The translations under genes and the position numbers were made by a program. From Tillandsia leiboldiana (taxonomy: Eukaryota; Streptophyta; Magnoliopsida; Poales; Bromeliaceae), in contig CM055074.1 of assembly GCA_029204045.2 (NCBI GenBank), positions 18,527,164-18,591,163 of the forward strand: a stretch of 64,000 bases of DNA. The letters run 5' to 3'. Within the stretch, counting starts at the first letter, position 1; every line of letters begins with the position of its first letter. Shown here piece after piece: positions 18,686 through 30,064 of the stretch. The notes below the pieces were generated by a model. That model saw nothing but the letters and a program-made list of their open reading frames with translations, was not told the DNA's origin and did not search any database.

Positions 18686-18985
18686 GCAGTGGATGCGATG
18701 TTTGGCCTGATGAGGGAGTTGTTCGCAGTGGATGCGATTTTTGGCCTGTTGAGGCAGTTGTTCACAGTGGATGCGATGTTTGGCCTGTTTGGCCTGTTTG
18801 TCCTGTTGAGACAGTTTCTCGCAGTGGATGCGATGTTTGGCCTGTTGAGGCAGTTGTTCGCAGTGGATGCAATGTTTGGCATGTTTGGCATGTTGAGACA
18901 GTTTCTCGCAGTGGATGCGATGTTTGGCCTGTTGAGGCAGTTTTCCGCAGTGGATACGATGATAGGCCTATTGAGGCAGTTTTGC
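18686..18985 (+). repeat. 39-bp tandem array in family A 5' LTR
   Basis: Seven units starting GCAGTGGATGCGATGTTTGG. Units 3 and 5 are longer by 18 and 9 bp through extra copies of TTTGGCCTG. The total of 300 bp and the unit layout match the 3' LTR exactly. Confidence 0.85.
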
Positions 18986-19249
18986 GCGAGGGGTGAGTTA
19001 GTCCGTGTGGGACGCCCTACGTAGGTCCCGTCCTCTTGTGGATGTGTGGCAGTAGGTGGGCGCATGCTTGACTGGACCCTGTGAGGCAGTCAGTTCGATT
19101 GGGTCGATTGAGCACCTTGGGTGCGAGTAGTTGCATATATTTTCATCTGTACCACCCTTTGAGCATTTGATAGAGGCATGATAGCTGTAGAGTATCTCCA
19201 GCCCTTCTTGTCCAGTTTTTACTGCATTGTATCTAATGCCTCTAGTAGT

Positions 19250-19369
19250 CTTAGTGGGCAGACCGTCGGGCTTGGTGGCGGTACCCACTGAGAACTACGT
19301 GTTGATGTAGTTCTCACACCCGTTGGGGGTTTTCCCCCTCCTTTTCCTTTTCTCTCCTTTGTTTTGCAG
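19250..19369 (+). promoter_or_regulatory. two-hairpin plus pyrimidine-tract/GCAG module (family A, 5' LTR)
   Basis: Hairpin 1: CTTAGTGGG (to 19258) with CCCACTGAG (from 19284). Hairpin 2: TGAGAACTAC with GTAGTTCTCA (about 19289-19316), a 10-bp stem. A pyrimidine-rich run (19331-19365) follows and ends TTTTGCAG at 19369, which looks like a 3' splice site. Confidence 0.6.
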
Positions 19370-19757
19370 AGTCTTAGCGGGTGTTGCTGATTGAGCGGTT
19401 GTTAATCAAGGCGAGGGAGTCGCGAGCTAGATCCCTACCCGTCGTTGGAGAGTAGCGGTACCCCTTCAGAGGAGATCTTCAGTAGATTAGTTATTTATTT
19501 TCCTCTTTTGAGAGACTGATGTAGTACGGATTTGATATGTTTTGAGAGCCTGTACACTGATGTATTTATTGGAGATACCTCCCTGTTGAGTTCTGGATTT
19601 TGTATCTGGGGATATTGTATGATTATCATTTTTAGGAAATGGACATTATTATATTATTTCCAGTTGTACAGTGGTTGATTTTAGTTTTACAGCAGGTTTT
19701 TATTTATAGCTCTGATATCTGTTAGCTGTAGTACCTTTTCTTGTATGTTAGACGCTT

Positions 19758-19792
19758 CGCCTGTGCGGGGTTTTGCATAGGCGGCGGATCTG
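19758..19792 (+). promoter_or_regulatory. terminal LTR hairpin plus GGCGGATCTG (family A, 5' LTR)
   Basis: CGCCTGTGC (19758-19766) pairs with GCATAGGCG (19775-19783) with one G-U pair. GGCGGATCTG is at 19783-19792. Confidence 0.7.
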
Positions 19793-19840
19793 TTGGCGAG
19801 CCCGGGTCGCAGTTTCGACCCGTGGCGTGACCGATTAGAG

Positions 19841-19853
19841 TGGTATCAGAGCC
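19841..19853 (+). promoter_or_regulatory. family A primer binding site (tRNA-iMet)
   Basis: TGGTATCAGAGCC, eight bases after the 5' LTR end. The leader then runs to 20041, where F is inserted. Confidence 0.9.
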
Positions 19854-20036
19854 TAGGTTGTAGGTCATGGTGGACTTAGAAACCCTAGGCTTATGGTTTG
19901 ATCCTTGGTTGACTTCGTGAGAGTCGTGGTTTATAGCGAGAGTCCTGATTGAGTTTTATACCTCTCCCAAGGGAGGGGAGGAGTGATCGGCATGTTTATT
20001 CACCTAAGTGATTATGTTGGCTGCAGACAACATAAT

Positions 20037-20041
20037 GCTGT
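20037..20041 (+). repeat. target site duplication of F (GCTGT), left
   Basis: GCTGT here and at 28702-28706. Confidence 0.92.
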
Positions 20042-20129
20042 TGTCACGCCCCGGGGGATTATTTTTGGCGAAAACGAATTACAAAAGGTATGTATTTTTT
20101 TTTGAAAACCTTCTTCCCCAGCGCGTGCC

Positions 20130-20187
20130 CAGATCCGCCGCATATACAGGATCACTCTACAATCGGACAGAGTCTCCCCTGTATATG
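20130..20187 (-). promoter_or_regulatory. terminal LTR hairpin plus GGCGGATCTG (F, 3' LTR)
   Basis: CATATACAGG (20141-20150) and CCTGTATATG (20178-20187) form a perfect 10-bp stem. The last pair is G-C where T1 has A-T. The CAGATCCGCC word (20130-20139) is the reverse complement of GGCGGATCTG. Confidence 0.75.
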
Positions 20188-20904
20188 CACGGCGTCACGG
20201 TTTGTACAATGTCCAATAACGGGTAAACATTCAATCACAACAATCCAGACATACAACCATTCACAACGCGCTGAATAAATCTCACGGCCGTTTAGTTTGA
20301 AAGGATAAACCCACAATTGTTGAAACGGCGCCCACCCGGCACCCATATTTTGAAAACCCTTTTCGAAAGCAACATAAACTCAGGGGTTTTGGAAAACAGT
20401 GCCCACACGACACTTAGGTTTTGAAATCCATTTTCGCAAACCATAAACCCACAAGGTTTTGAAAATGGTGCCCACACAACACTTAGGTTTTGAAATAGTA
20501 GTTTTCGCAATCTTTTCTTTTGTTTGCTCTTTTATTTTCCAAAGCGGCCAACAGAGATGTAAAGAAAACTAAACAATTAATTAGTCACCATACCGACATC
20601 CACACCGACCCCACGAGGGTATCGAGAACCACTCCACAGTCTACAAATAGTAAATGGAATGCGAAAGAAAGAGATAAAGTACTGTTCAGGTCTCCAGGGA
20701 CCCAGAACCTCTTGTCGCGGCCTCACCGTCGCCTAACTCTCCCCCCTGTAGGACCCTGTCGCAAAGTGGGAAGTCAGCGACTAAACAAAAATGATAATAG
20801 CAAAGCAGGTAAAGAAAAACGTCCAACCGTAGCCTATCCGGAGCAACCACCCTCGCAAGGGAAAAGTAAAATCAAACACCTGTAAACCTGCAATGCCCGA
20901 TCCC

Positions 20905-21052
20905 GTCAGACAACTAAACCGATGGATCACACCGCGCCCAAGTCGGACAACTAAACCGAATGGGTCGCACCGCTCCCTCGTCGGACAACTAAACCGACGG
21001 GTCGCACCGCTCCCACGTCGGACAACTAAACCGACGGGTCGCACCGCTCACA
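20905..21052 (-). repeat. 37-bp tandem array in F 3' LTR
   Basis: Four units of GTCGGACAACTAAACCGACG plus a GGTCGCACCGCTCCCAC-type half. Each contains the inverted pair GTCGG...CCGAC. Confidence 0.8.
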
Positions 21053-21596
21053 CCTTGGCGCATCCAAGCCCCACAACTAAAGAGGCCCCACTCCGTCCTG
21101 TGGGTATACACGGGTCATGGACCACTTTTCCGGAAAAGCGCACCCTTTGCGGTGGCCAAACCGCGGGTGCGCGTGCTGCAGCCCCGAGCAAAGTAACCAA
21201 CAATACCAATAGTATTCAAGAGTAAGCTATAACCGCTATCGTGTTAGCAACATAGTATATAATCAAGAGTAGAGTTATAACCGCTATCATGTTAGCTACA
21301 TCGTGTAAAATCAAGAGTAAAACGACCGCCGGAAAACCGGCGCTAACTACCGAAATAAAAACCCACCTGTAAAAACGGTGACCCCCGCTCAACTCCTCCG
21401 CGTCCCGGTGCGCTCGCCCGGACCCACACGGACCTACCGAGGGAAAATTAGTAACTCGGAACTCGAAAAGTAATACGAACTGCAAGGCCCTCCCGGTCGG
21501 TGGCGGGGCACGGCCCGCCGATCTGGAGATGGCGGCGGCGACGTCCCCCGGCGAGGGCGAAGGCACAGACGGCCCTGTGCGGCTCCCCGACTCACC

Positions 21597-22080
21597 GTCC
21601 GCATGCGGGGCTGCGCACGCGCCCAGCCCCGTGCGGGCTCACCACCCGCATGCGGGGCTGCGCACGCGCCCAGCCCCGTGCGGGTTCATCCCCCCCCGCA
21701 AGCGGGGCTGCGCGTGTGCCCGGCCCCATGCGGGCTCCTCACCCGCATGCGGGGCTGCGCACGCGCCCAGCCCCGTGCGGGTTCACCCCCCCCCGCAAGC
21801 GGGGCTGCGCGTGTGCCCGGCCCCATGCGGGCTCCTCACCTGCATGCGGGGTTGCGCACGCGCCCAGCCTCGTGCGGGTTCACCCCCCGCAAGCGGGGCT
21901 GCGCGCGTGCCCGGCCCCATGCGGGCTCCTCACCCGCATGCGGGGCTGCGCACGCACCCAGCCCCGTGCGGGTTCACCCCCCGCAAGCGGGGCTGCGCGC
22001 GTGCCCGGCACCATGCGGGCTCCCCACCCGCATGCGGGGCTGCGCACGCGCCCAGCCCCGTGCGGGTCGCACGGGCGCGC
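21597..22080 (-). repeat. GC-rich ~95-bp minisatellite in F 3' LTR
   Basis: About five units alternating GCATGCGGGGCTGCGCACGC, CCCAGCCCCGTGCGGG, CCCGCAAGCGGGG and GGCCCCATGCGGG blocks. Long open frames in all registers here are compositional. Confidence 0.82.
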
Positions 22081-22868
22081 CGCCCGCATGGGGGCTGCGC
22101 ACGGGCGCCGGATTCCGGGGAATCCGTCGCCTGTGCCCCCCTTTCCCCCTCCCCCCCCCCCCAAAAGCAAGAAAAACAAGAAAGCCAAGAACGGCGAAAC
22201 TACGCCTCACCTCGGTTACGTCGACGGAGGTTGTAAGGGGAGGGATCGCCTCGTTCTTGTGTGCCCGATTCCGGAGGTGTGCGGTGTTCTTCCCGTTCCT
22301 CGATCGCTCTGCCGCGGTACCTCGCGCCGATCGGTGGGAAGAGGAGGGTTTGGGGGCGGTTCCTTGTCCGCGTTCAGGTGATGTTGAAAAAAGGTGAGAG
22401 GAACGGTAGGGGAACTCCAAATCTAAACCCAACACATACGTATTAATATTAGCCGCCTCCGTACACGGGAACTTAACCCTAAGTCCCAAAATACAATTAA
22501 AGCTCGTCAAATTGAGTTTGGGAACCACCCAAACCCACACCCCGATCAACGAAAAGGAATGGTTTGGGTGCGAACCTGGGTCCGGTCTGCCTCGACGAAC
22601 GTGTAAGTCGCCTGAACTTCTACCAACTTCCGGAATTTATTCTGGGAGATTCCGGGGTCAGAATCCAAAACCGATCGCGCCGCCGTTCTCCGTTTCGCGA
22701 GCTTTATTGACTAAAAATACCCGTGAGCCCCGACAGTCTGCCCAGAAATAAAGAATTAAAAACTACCTTTCAGACCCCTTAAGCGGACCGCGGTGCAAAT
22801 AAAATTAAAATAAAAGGATTCGGGCTCCCTGAAACCCGCAGATATTACACCACTTACCACTTAAAACG

Positions 22869-22886
22869 AGTTTCGTCCCCGAAACT
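22869..22886 (-). promoter_or_regulatory. F pre-PPT hairpin
   Basis: On the minus strand AGTTTCG-GGGA-CGAAACT: same stem as T1 with a changed loop. The weak polypurine tract AAGTGGTAAGTGG (22862-22850) follows to the LTR. Confidence 0.65.
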
Positions 22887-25735
22887 CAATCCTGGGTAGC
22901 GGTGAAAAGATCGGGGTAGCACTCCCTCATTTTTTACTCCAGCTCCCACGTCGCCTCTCGTTCCTCTTGGTTGCTCCAGAGCACCTTTACGTAGGGGATG
23001 ACTCGGTTCCGCAGCGCTTTGCTTTCTCTCGCTAGGATACGCACGGGGGTTTCCTCGAAGCTTAGGTCCTCCTTGAGCTCGAGCGCGGAGACGTCCAACA
23101 CGTGTGACGGGTCGGAAAGATATTTCCGGAGCATGGACACGTGGAAAACATTGTGGACTCGGTCGAGGTTAGGCGGTAGGGCAAGGCGGTACGCCACTGG
23201 GCCAAAGCGCTCCAAGATCTCGAATGGCCCCACAAACCGTGGGCTCAACTTGCCCTTCAGCCCGAAACGCCTGATCCCTCTGGATGGCGAGACCCGTAAG
23301 AACACGTGCCCTCCCACCTGAAATTCCAAATCGCGGCGCCGTCGGTCTGCATAGCTCTTCTGTCGGCTTTGGGCGGTCAGTAAACGCTGCCTGATAAGGC
23401 GTACCTTCTCTTCAGTCTCTTCCACCAAGTCGGGTCCCAGGAATTTTCGTTCACCCAAGTCGTCCCAACAGATCGGGGATCGGCAGCGTCTCCCATATAA
23501 GGCTTCGTAGGGCGCCATTTGGATGCTGGCCTGGTAGCTATTGTTGTAGGCGAATTCCACGAGGGGTAGGTAGCGTGCCCAACCGACTCCCCAGTCAAGT
23601 ACACAGGCGCGAAGCAGGTCCTCGAGGGTCTGAATCACTCGCTCCGACTGTCCGTCCGTCTGAGGGTGAAAGGCTGTGCTGAAATGTAGCTTGGTCCCCA
23701 GGGCTTGCTGTAGGCTCTGCCAAAACTTCGAGACGAAGCGGGTGTCTCTGTCCGAGGTGATCGATGCCGGCACTCCATGCAGTCTCACGATCTCGCTGAG
23801 GTAGACTTGAGCCAACAGCTCTCTGGTCCAGGTTGTGTGGATGGGCAGGAAATGTGCTGACTTGGTTAGCCGGTCCACAATGACCCAAATCGCGTCGTGC
23901 CCCTGCTGTGAACGTGGAAACCCAGTGACGAAGTCCATGGTGATCTGATCCTACTTCTACTTCGGCACCGGTAAGGGCTGTAATTTTCCCGCCGGCCGCT
24001 GATGCTCTGCCTTTATCTGCTGACATACCAGGCAATGAGCTACATGTCGTGTCACATCCCCCTTCAGCTTGGGCCACCAGAAAGTCTGCTTGAGGTCCCT
24101 GTACATCTTCGTGCCCCCTGGATGCGCCGCATAAGGAGCGCGGTGTGCCTCTGCCAGAATTTCCTCCTTCAATTCCGGCGAATCCGGTACACAGAAACGC
24201 CCGCGGAACCACATGATGCCGTCACCTCCCACTGCAAAGTCGTTCTCCTGGTCCGGGGAGATCTTGTCTCGCACGAGCTGTAAGTGCGAGTCCGCTTGCT
24301 GTCCTTCTCGGATTTTCTCGAAAAGCGTCGGCTTGACCACCAACGCTGTTAGTTGTGCAACTGTGCCCGCTGGTACCACCTCCAACCTCAGTCGTGAGAA
24401 TTCCGCGATCAAGGTGCTCTGCTCAGTTATCGCGCGTGCCGACGCCTCTTCCGGTTGCCCCCTTCTGCTCAACGCGTCTCCCACCACGTTTGCCTTCCCG
24501 AGGTGGTATTGAATTGTTAGATCGTAATCCTTCAATAACTCAAGCCACCGCCTCTGCCGCAAATTTAGCTCCTTTTGGGTGAACAGATATTTAAGACTTT
24601 GGTGGTCTGAAAAGACGTTACAGTGGACACCAAAGAGATAGTGTCTCCATAACTTTAGAACAAAGACCACTGCAGCCAGTTCCAAATCGTGTATCGGGTA
24701 ATTCCTTTCGTAATCCTTCAATTGTCTGGAAGCATAGGCTATCACTTTCCCCTGTTGCATCAATACACCCCCAAGGCCGATCCTCGATGCGTCGCAGTAC
24801 ACTTCATAGTCCTCCCCGGGTATTGGTAGTACAAGTATTGGGGCCCTGGTCAGCCTTCTTTTTAGTTCCTCAAAGCTCTCCTGGCATTTAGCTGTCCATA
24901 TGAACTTCTCCCTTTTCTGGTCAACCGGTTCAAAGGGGTAGCAATTTTCGCGAAACCTTCGACGAAGCGTCTGTAATATCCTGCCAGGCCCAGGAAACTG
25001 CGGATCTCCGTCACTGTCGTCGGCGGCTGCCAGTCGATCACCGATTCCACCTTCTTGGGGTCCACGGTGATTCCTTTCGCCGAAATCACGTGCCCTAGGA
25101 ATCCCACCTCGCGTAGCCAGAATTCATACTTTTTGAGCTTAGCGAACAGCTTCTGCTCCCTGAGGGTTTGGAGAATCGTTCGTAAATGGTCCTCGTGCTC
25201 CTCGTCGGTGGGTGAGTAGATCAGTATGTCGTCGATGAAGACCACTACGAACCGGTCTAGGAATGGTCTGAATATCCGGTTCATCATATCCATAAAGACC
25301 GCGGGGGTGTTCGTAAGCCCGAACGGCATAACCGTGAACTCGTAGTGGCCGTACCGGGTTCGGAAGGCGGTCCTCGGAATGTCTTCGTTCCGAACCCGAA
25401 GCTGATGGTAGCCCGATTGAAGGTCAATTTTTGAGAACACCGTTGCTCCTCGCAACTGGTCGAAGAGGTCGTCTATTCTGGGCAGGGGGTACTTATTCTT
25501 CAGTGTAACCTTGTTTATCCCTCTATAGTCGATGCAGAGACGCAGGCTTCCGTCTTTCTTCCGTACAAAGAGTACTGGTGCGCCCCAGGGTGACACACTC
25601 GGTCTGATAAACCCTTTGTCCAAGAGGTCCTCCAGTTGCGCCTTAAGCTCCTTCAACTCCGCGAAGGCCATTCGGTAGGGCGCCTTCGTGATAGGTTGAG
25701 TACCCGGTAAGAGTTCGATAGGGAACACCACCTAT
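22886..25735 (-). pseudogene. F pol: RT, RNase H, integrase, chromodomain, broken
   Basis: Starts at 25731 with VVFPIELLPGTQPITKAPYR (RT entry). The RT motif FIDDILIYSP, RNase H YCDAS (about 24800) and ADALSRR, the integrase zinc region, the DDE core (MDFVTGFP near 23938, ITSDRDTRF, DGQSERV) and chromodomain RNRVIPYVKVLWSN follow in family order. Defects: a one-base loss near 24905 shifts the frame between RT and RNase H; two TGG codons in the integrase have become TAG near 23950; and a stop replaces a codon after ATWELE near 22934. About 90% of the residues agree with T1 by eye. Confidence 0.9.
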
Positions 25736-25896
25736 CGAGAGAAAAGGACACTGACTCGTTCCCACCCCTCGATCACTCGCGTCCTACTCTACTATGACCT
25801 ATCCATTCCATTCCTTTGTAGTTAAGTGAGGTATTCCTGTGGACGTCAGCATCAATTGTTGTGATTGAAAGCTAAGCCTCTGATACCATCTTAATC
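25736..25896 (-). promoter_or_regulatory. F leader and primer binding site
   Basis: The minus strand reads TGGTATCAGAG at 25888-25878, eight bases from the LTR end. The leader then runs only to 25736, where it joins pol; the deletion removed gag and protease. Confidence 0.85.
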
Positions 25897-28701
25897 TGTC
25901 ACGCCCCGGGGGATTATTTTTGGTGGAAACGAATTACAAAAGGTATGTATTTTTTTTTGAAAACCTTCTTCCCCAGCGCGTGCCCAGATCCGCCGCATAT
26001 ACAGGATCACTCTACAATCGGACAGAGTCTCCCCTGTATATGCACGGCGTCACGGTTTGTACAATGTCCAATAACGGGTAAACATTCAATCACAACAATC
26101 CAGACATACAACCATTCACAATGCGCTGAATAAATCTCACGACCGTTTAGTTTGAAAGGATAAACCCACAATTGTTGAAACGGCGCCCACCCGGCACCCA
26201 TATTTTGAAAACCCTTTTCGAAAGCAACATAAACTCAGGGATTTTGGAAAACAATGCCCACACGACACTTAGGTTTTGAAATCCATTTTCGCAAACCATA
26301 AACCCACAAGGTTTTGAAAACGGTGCCCACACGACACTTAGGTTTTGAAATAGTAGTTTTCGCAATCTTTTCTTTTGTTTGCTCTTTTATTTTCCAAAGC
26401 GGCCAACAGAGATGTAAAGAAAACTAAACAATTAATTAGTCACCATACCGACATCCACACCGACCCCACGAGGGTATCGAGAACCACTCCACAGTCTACA
26501 AATAGTAAATGGAATGCGAAAGAAAGAGATAAAGTACTGTTCAGGTCTCCAGGGACCCAGAACCTCTTGCCGCGGCCTCACCGTCGCCTAACTCTCCCCC
26601 CTGTAGGACCCTGTCGCAAAGTGGGAAGTCAGCGACTAAACAAAAATGATAATAGCAAAGCAAGTAAAGAAAAACGTCCAACCGTAGCCTATCCGGAGCA
26701 ACCACCCTCGCAAGGGAAAAGTAAAATCAAACACCTGTAAACCTGCAATGCTCGATCCCATCGGACAACTAAACCGACGGATCGCACCGCGCCCAAGTCG
26801 GACAACTAAACCGAATGGGTCGCACCGCTCCCACGTCGGACAACTAAACCGACGGGTCGCACCGCTCCCACGTCGGACAACTAAACCGACGGGTCGCACC
26901 GCTCACACCTTGGCGCATCCAAGCCCCACAACTAAAGAGGCCCCACTCCGTCCTGTGGGTATACACGGGTCATGGACCACTTTTCCGGAAAAGCGCACCC
27001 TTTGCGGTGGCCAAACCGCGGTGCGCGTGCTGCAGCCCCGAGCAAAGTAACCAACAATACCAATAGTATTCCAGAGTAAGCTATAACCGCTATCGTGTTA
27101 GCAACATAGTATATAATCAAGAGTAGAGTTATAACCGCTATCATGTTAGCTACATCGTGTAAAATCAAGAGTAAAACGACCGCCGGAAAACCGGCGCTAA
27201 GTACCGAAATAAAAACCCACCTGTAAAAACGGTGACCCCCGCTCAACTCCTCCGCGTCCCGGTGCGCTCGCCCGGACCCACACAGACCTGCCGAGGGAAA
27301 ATTAGTAACTCGGAACTCGAAAAGTAATACGAACTGCAAGGCCCTCCCGGTCGGTGGCGGGGCACGGCCCGCCGATCTGGCGACGGCGGCGGCGACGTCC
27401 CCCGGCGAGGGCGAAGGCACGGACGGCCCTGTGCGGCTCCCCGACTCACCGTCCGCATGCGGGGCTGCGCACGCGCCCAGCCCCGTGCGGGCTCACCACC
27501 CGCATGCGGGGCTGCGCACGCGCCCAGCCCCATGCGGGTTCACCCCCCCCCCGCAAGCGGGGCTGCGCGTGTGCCCGGCCCCATGCGGGCTCCTCACCCG
27601 CATGCGGGGCTGCGCACGCGCCCAGCCCCGTGCGGGTTCACCCCCCCGCAAGCGGGGCTGCGCGTGTGCCCAGCCCCATGCGGGCTCCTCACCCGCATGC
27701 AGGGCTGCGCACGCGCCCAGCCCCGTGGGGGTTCACCCCCCGCAAGCAGGGCTGCGCGCGTGCCCGACCCCATGCGGGCTCCTCACCCGCATGGGGGGCT
27801 GCGCACGCGCCCAGCCCCGTGCGGGTTCACCCCCCGCAAGCGGGGCTGCGCGCGTGCCCGGCCCCATGCGGGCTCCCCACCCGCATGCGGGGCTGCGCAC
27901 GCGCCCAGCCCTGTGCGGGTCGCACGGGCGCGCCGCCCGCATGGGGGCTGCGCACGGGCGCCGGATTCCGGGGAATCCGTCGCCTGTGGCCCCCTTTCCC
28001 CCTCCCCCCCCCCCAAAAGCAAGATAAACAAGAAAGCCAAGAACGGCGAAACTACGCCTCACCTCGGTTACGTCGACGGAGGTTGTGAGGGGAGGGATCG
28101 CCTCGTTCTTGTGTGCCCGATTCCGGAGGTGTGCGGTGTTCTTCCCGTTCCTCGATCGCTCCGCCGCGGTACCTCGCGCCGATCGGTGAGAAGAGGAGGG
28201 TTTGGGGACGGTTCCTTGTCCGCGTTCAGGTGATGTTGAAAAAAGGTGAGAGGAACGGTAAGGGAACTCAAAATGTAAACCCAACACATACGTATTAATA
28301 TTAGCCGCCTCCGTACACGGGAACTTAACCCTAAGTCCCAAAATACAATTAAAGCTCGTCGAATTGAGTTTGGGAACCACCCAAACCCACACCCCGATCA
28401 ACGAAAAGGAAAGGTTTGGGTGCGAACCTGGGTCCGGTCTGCCTCGATGAACGTGTAAGTCGCCTGAACTGCTACCAATTTCCGGAATTTATTCTGGGAG
28501 ATTCCGGGGTCAGAATCCAAAACCGATCGCGCCGCCGTTCTCCGTTTCGCGAGCTTTATTGACTAAAAATACCCGCGAGCCCCGACAGTCTGCCCAGAAA
28601 CAAAGAATTAAAAACCACCTTTCAGACCCCTTAAGCGGACCGCGGTGCAAATAAAATTAAAATAAAAGGATTCGGGCTCCCTGAAACCCGCAGATATTAC
28701 A
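25897..28701 (-). repeat. F 5' LTR (2805 bp)
   Basis: Partner of 20042-22849. Terminal hairpin arms are at 25996-26005 and 26033-26042, the 37-bp array at 26760-26907, and the GC-rich minisatellite at about 27453-27915. Scattered substitutions separate the two LTRs. Confidence 0.92.
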
Positions 28702-28706
28702 GCTGT
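28702..28706 (+). repeat. target site duplication of F (GCTGT), right
   Basis: Directly follows the ATTACA end of F. Family A internal sequence resumes. Confidence 0.92.
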
Positions 28707-29504
28707 GGAACGGGTGACGTGCTTTAGACTTTCGCTGGATTGGGTCGAGTGTTGTTGTGTGCTGTTTTGCTGTTTCGTCGTGGCGAGCGGTGTCTCCCCG
28801 ACGTTGGGTTTTGACCCGTGTACATCCTGTCATAGCAGTTGAGCTGGAGTGGTTGGTTTTGGGCCGAATACCCGGATTGAGGTCAGAGAGCTCCGGACCC
28901 AGATGACAGGATTGTTAGAAGCATATCAGCGACTGAGTGAGCAGCTGGTCTTGGTGACACAGTTGTCGGAGCACTAAGTAGCCCCCTCTGTGCCAATGTT
29001 TTGTGCCGTGGCACCGAGGCAGGGTGGATAGTTGACAGCTGGTGAGCTGAGGGGACGTGATCGATCTATCGAACCAGTTTTGGCAGTTGAACTACCCCGA
29101 TTCGTAGGATTGAGTTTGGAGCCTTTGGAGGCAGAATCGTGGTTGGTGGTATTGGAGAGACTATTTGAGTGCCTCCCTGTGCTAGAGAGTTTACGCAGTT
29201 GCTTAACTGCGCGCTCCAGGTTCGAGGGACGAGGCGCATAGGATATGTGTGGCTGGGAGTGGATTGCGCCAGGATACCTTTCAGTTTAGTTGGTCCCTCC
29301 GTTATGGATTATTGATGCCTCGATGGTGTAGGTGTGTGTATGGAGTGTGGCGCTGCAGTTCCTTTGGATTGGGATCAGCCGCCAGAGGCGAGTTCTGGAT
29401 ATTGGTGCTTGCCGCCGGGTGATGGAGGACAGATCGGCCGGCAGAGGCATTTCTGATTTCTTTTTCCAGGATAACGGGTTCCCGAGATGCCAGAGATCGG
29501 GTGG
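28707..29504 (+). pseudogene. family A gag remnant
   Basis: A helical block VRELRTQMTGLLEAYQRLSE ends in a stop near 28977. A second block RFVGLSLEPLEAESWLVVLE (about 29095-29160) is the conserved start of the gypsy retrotransposon-gag domain. The frame is broken between them and is lost by 29240. Bases 29240-29504 have nothing I recognise. The G solo LTR then interrupts it. Confidence 0.7.
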
Positions 29505-29509
29505 ACCCC
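29505..29509 (+). repeat. target site duplication of G (ACCCC), left
   Basis: ACCCC here and at 32990-32994. Confidence 0.9.
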
Positions 29510-30064
29510 TGTGATGACCTGGATCTCTGCAGAGCTGTGGTAGAGTCATTGGTGACATCTGGGGAGCCTGTACTGTGTGTTGGAGGTGTTAGTGCACCAA
29601 TTGGACACAAGTGGCGGACTTCGGGCTTAAATGGATCACGTGGGTGATCGGTTGACTCCGTCGGACCTTTAGAAGTGGTATCGCGTGAAACAGATATTAA
29701 AATTGGGCTCAGAGCGAAGTTTGGACAAAAGAACACCTTTCCGGATGCCTTCGGCAATTTTTAGAGTTGGAATTTGGCAAAATGGACATCAAATTCGGAT
29801 TCAGCGCGCGAAAAAAGTAAAAATGGACTATCTACTTGATATTTTGCGCAACGGGTTACTGTTCACGCCGGAACAGTAACTCCGGCAGCCGGCGGGCAGC
29901 GGCGGCGGCGGCGGGCAGCGGCGGAGCGCGGCGGAGGGGCTCGGACAGGCGGCGGAGCGGCCGCGGGCAGCGCGCGGGCGCGGGCAGCGCGCGAGCAGGC
30001 GCGCGGGCGCGCGGGCAGGCGCGCGGGCGCGCAGGCAGGCGCGCGGTGCACGGGAACGCGCAGG

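Larger units (their letters stand above)
16095..19832 (+). repeat. family A 5' LTR, main part
   Basis: Continues the LTR interrupted at 5723 and ends GGCGTGACC (the final A of the 3' LTR end is C here). Order: a GC-rich promoter with G-boxes, a TATA box, a long leader with two donor-like repeat modules, a 39-bp tandem array, a two-hairpin module with a pyrimidine tract, and a terminal hairpin. Stretches between these (17560-18680, 19370-19750) hold no further feature I recognise. Confidence 0.9.
20042..22849 (-). repeat. F 3' LTR (2808 bp)
   Basis: Read on the minus strand it begins TGTAATATCTGCGGG and ends CCGGGGCGTGACA. It contains a GC-rich minisatellite of ~95-bp units (about 21597-22080), a 37-bp array (20905-21052) and the terminal hairpin (20130-20187). 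Confidence 0.92.
20042..28701 (-). mobile_element. F: minus-strand Tekay-type deletion derivative
   Basis: 8.66 kb. 5' LTR 28701-25897, primer site 25888-25878, a short leader, then pol directly from the protease/RT junction, and 3' LTR 22849-20042. Gag and protease are missing (junction at about 25735/25736). It is flanked by the perfect duplication GCTGT inside the leader of family A. The two LTRs differ by scattered substitutions, so it is older than T1. It cannot move by itself. Confidence 0.93.

Noticed and set aside
18607..19065. Asn/Cys-rich repeat protein NIASTANNCLNRP on the minus strand
   Set aside because: It is a translation of the 39-bp tandem array; both strands are open because the unit length is divisible by three.
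19841..19853. tRNA gene fragment
   Set aside because: It is only the 13-base complement of the tRNA-iMet 3' end at the standard primer-site position; no cloverleaf surrounds it.
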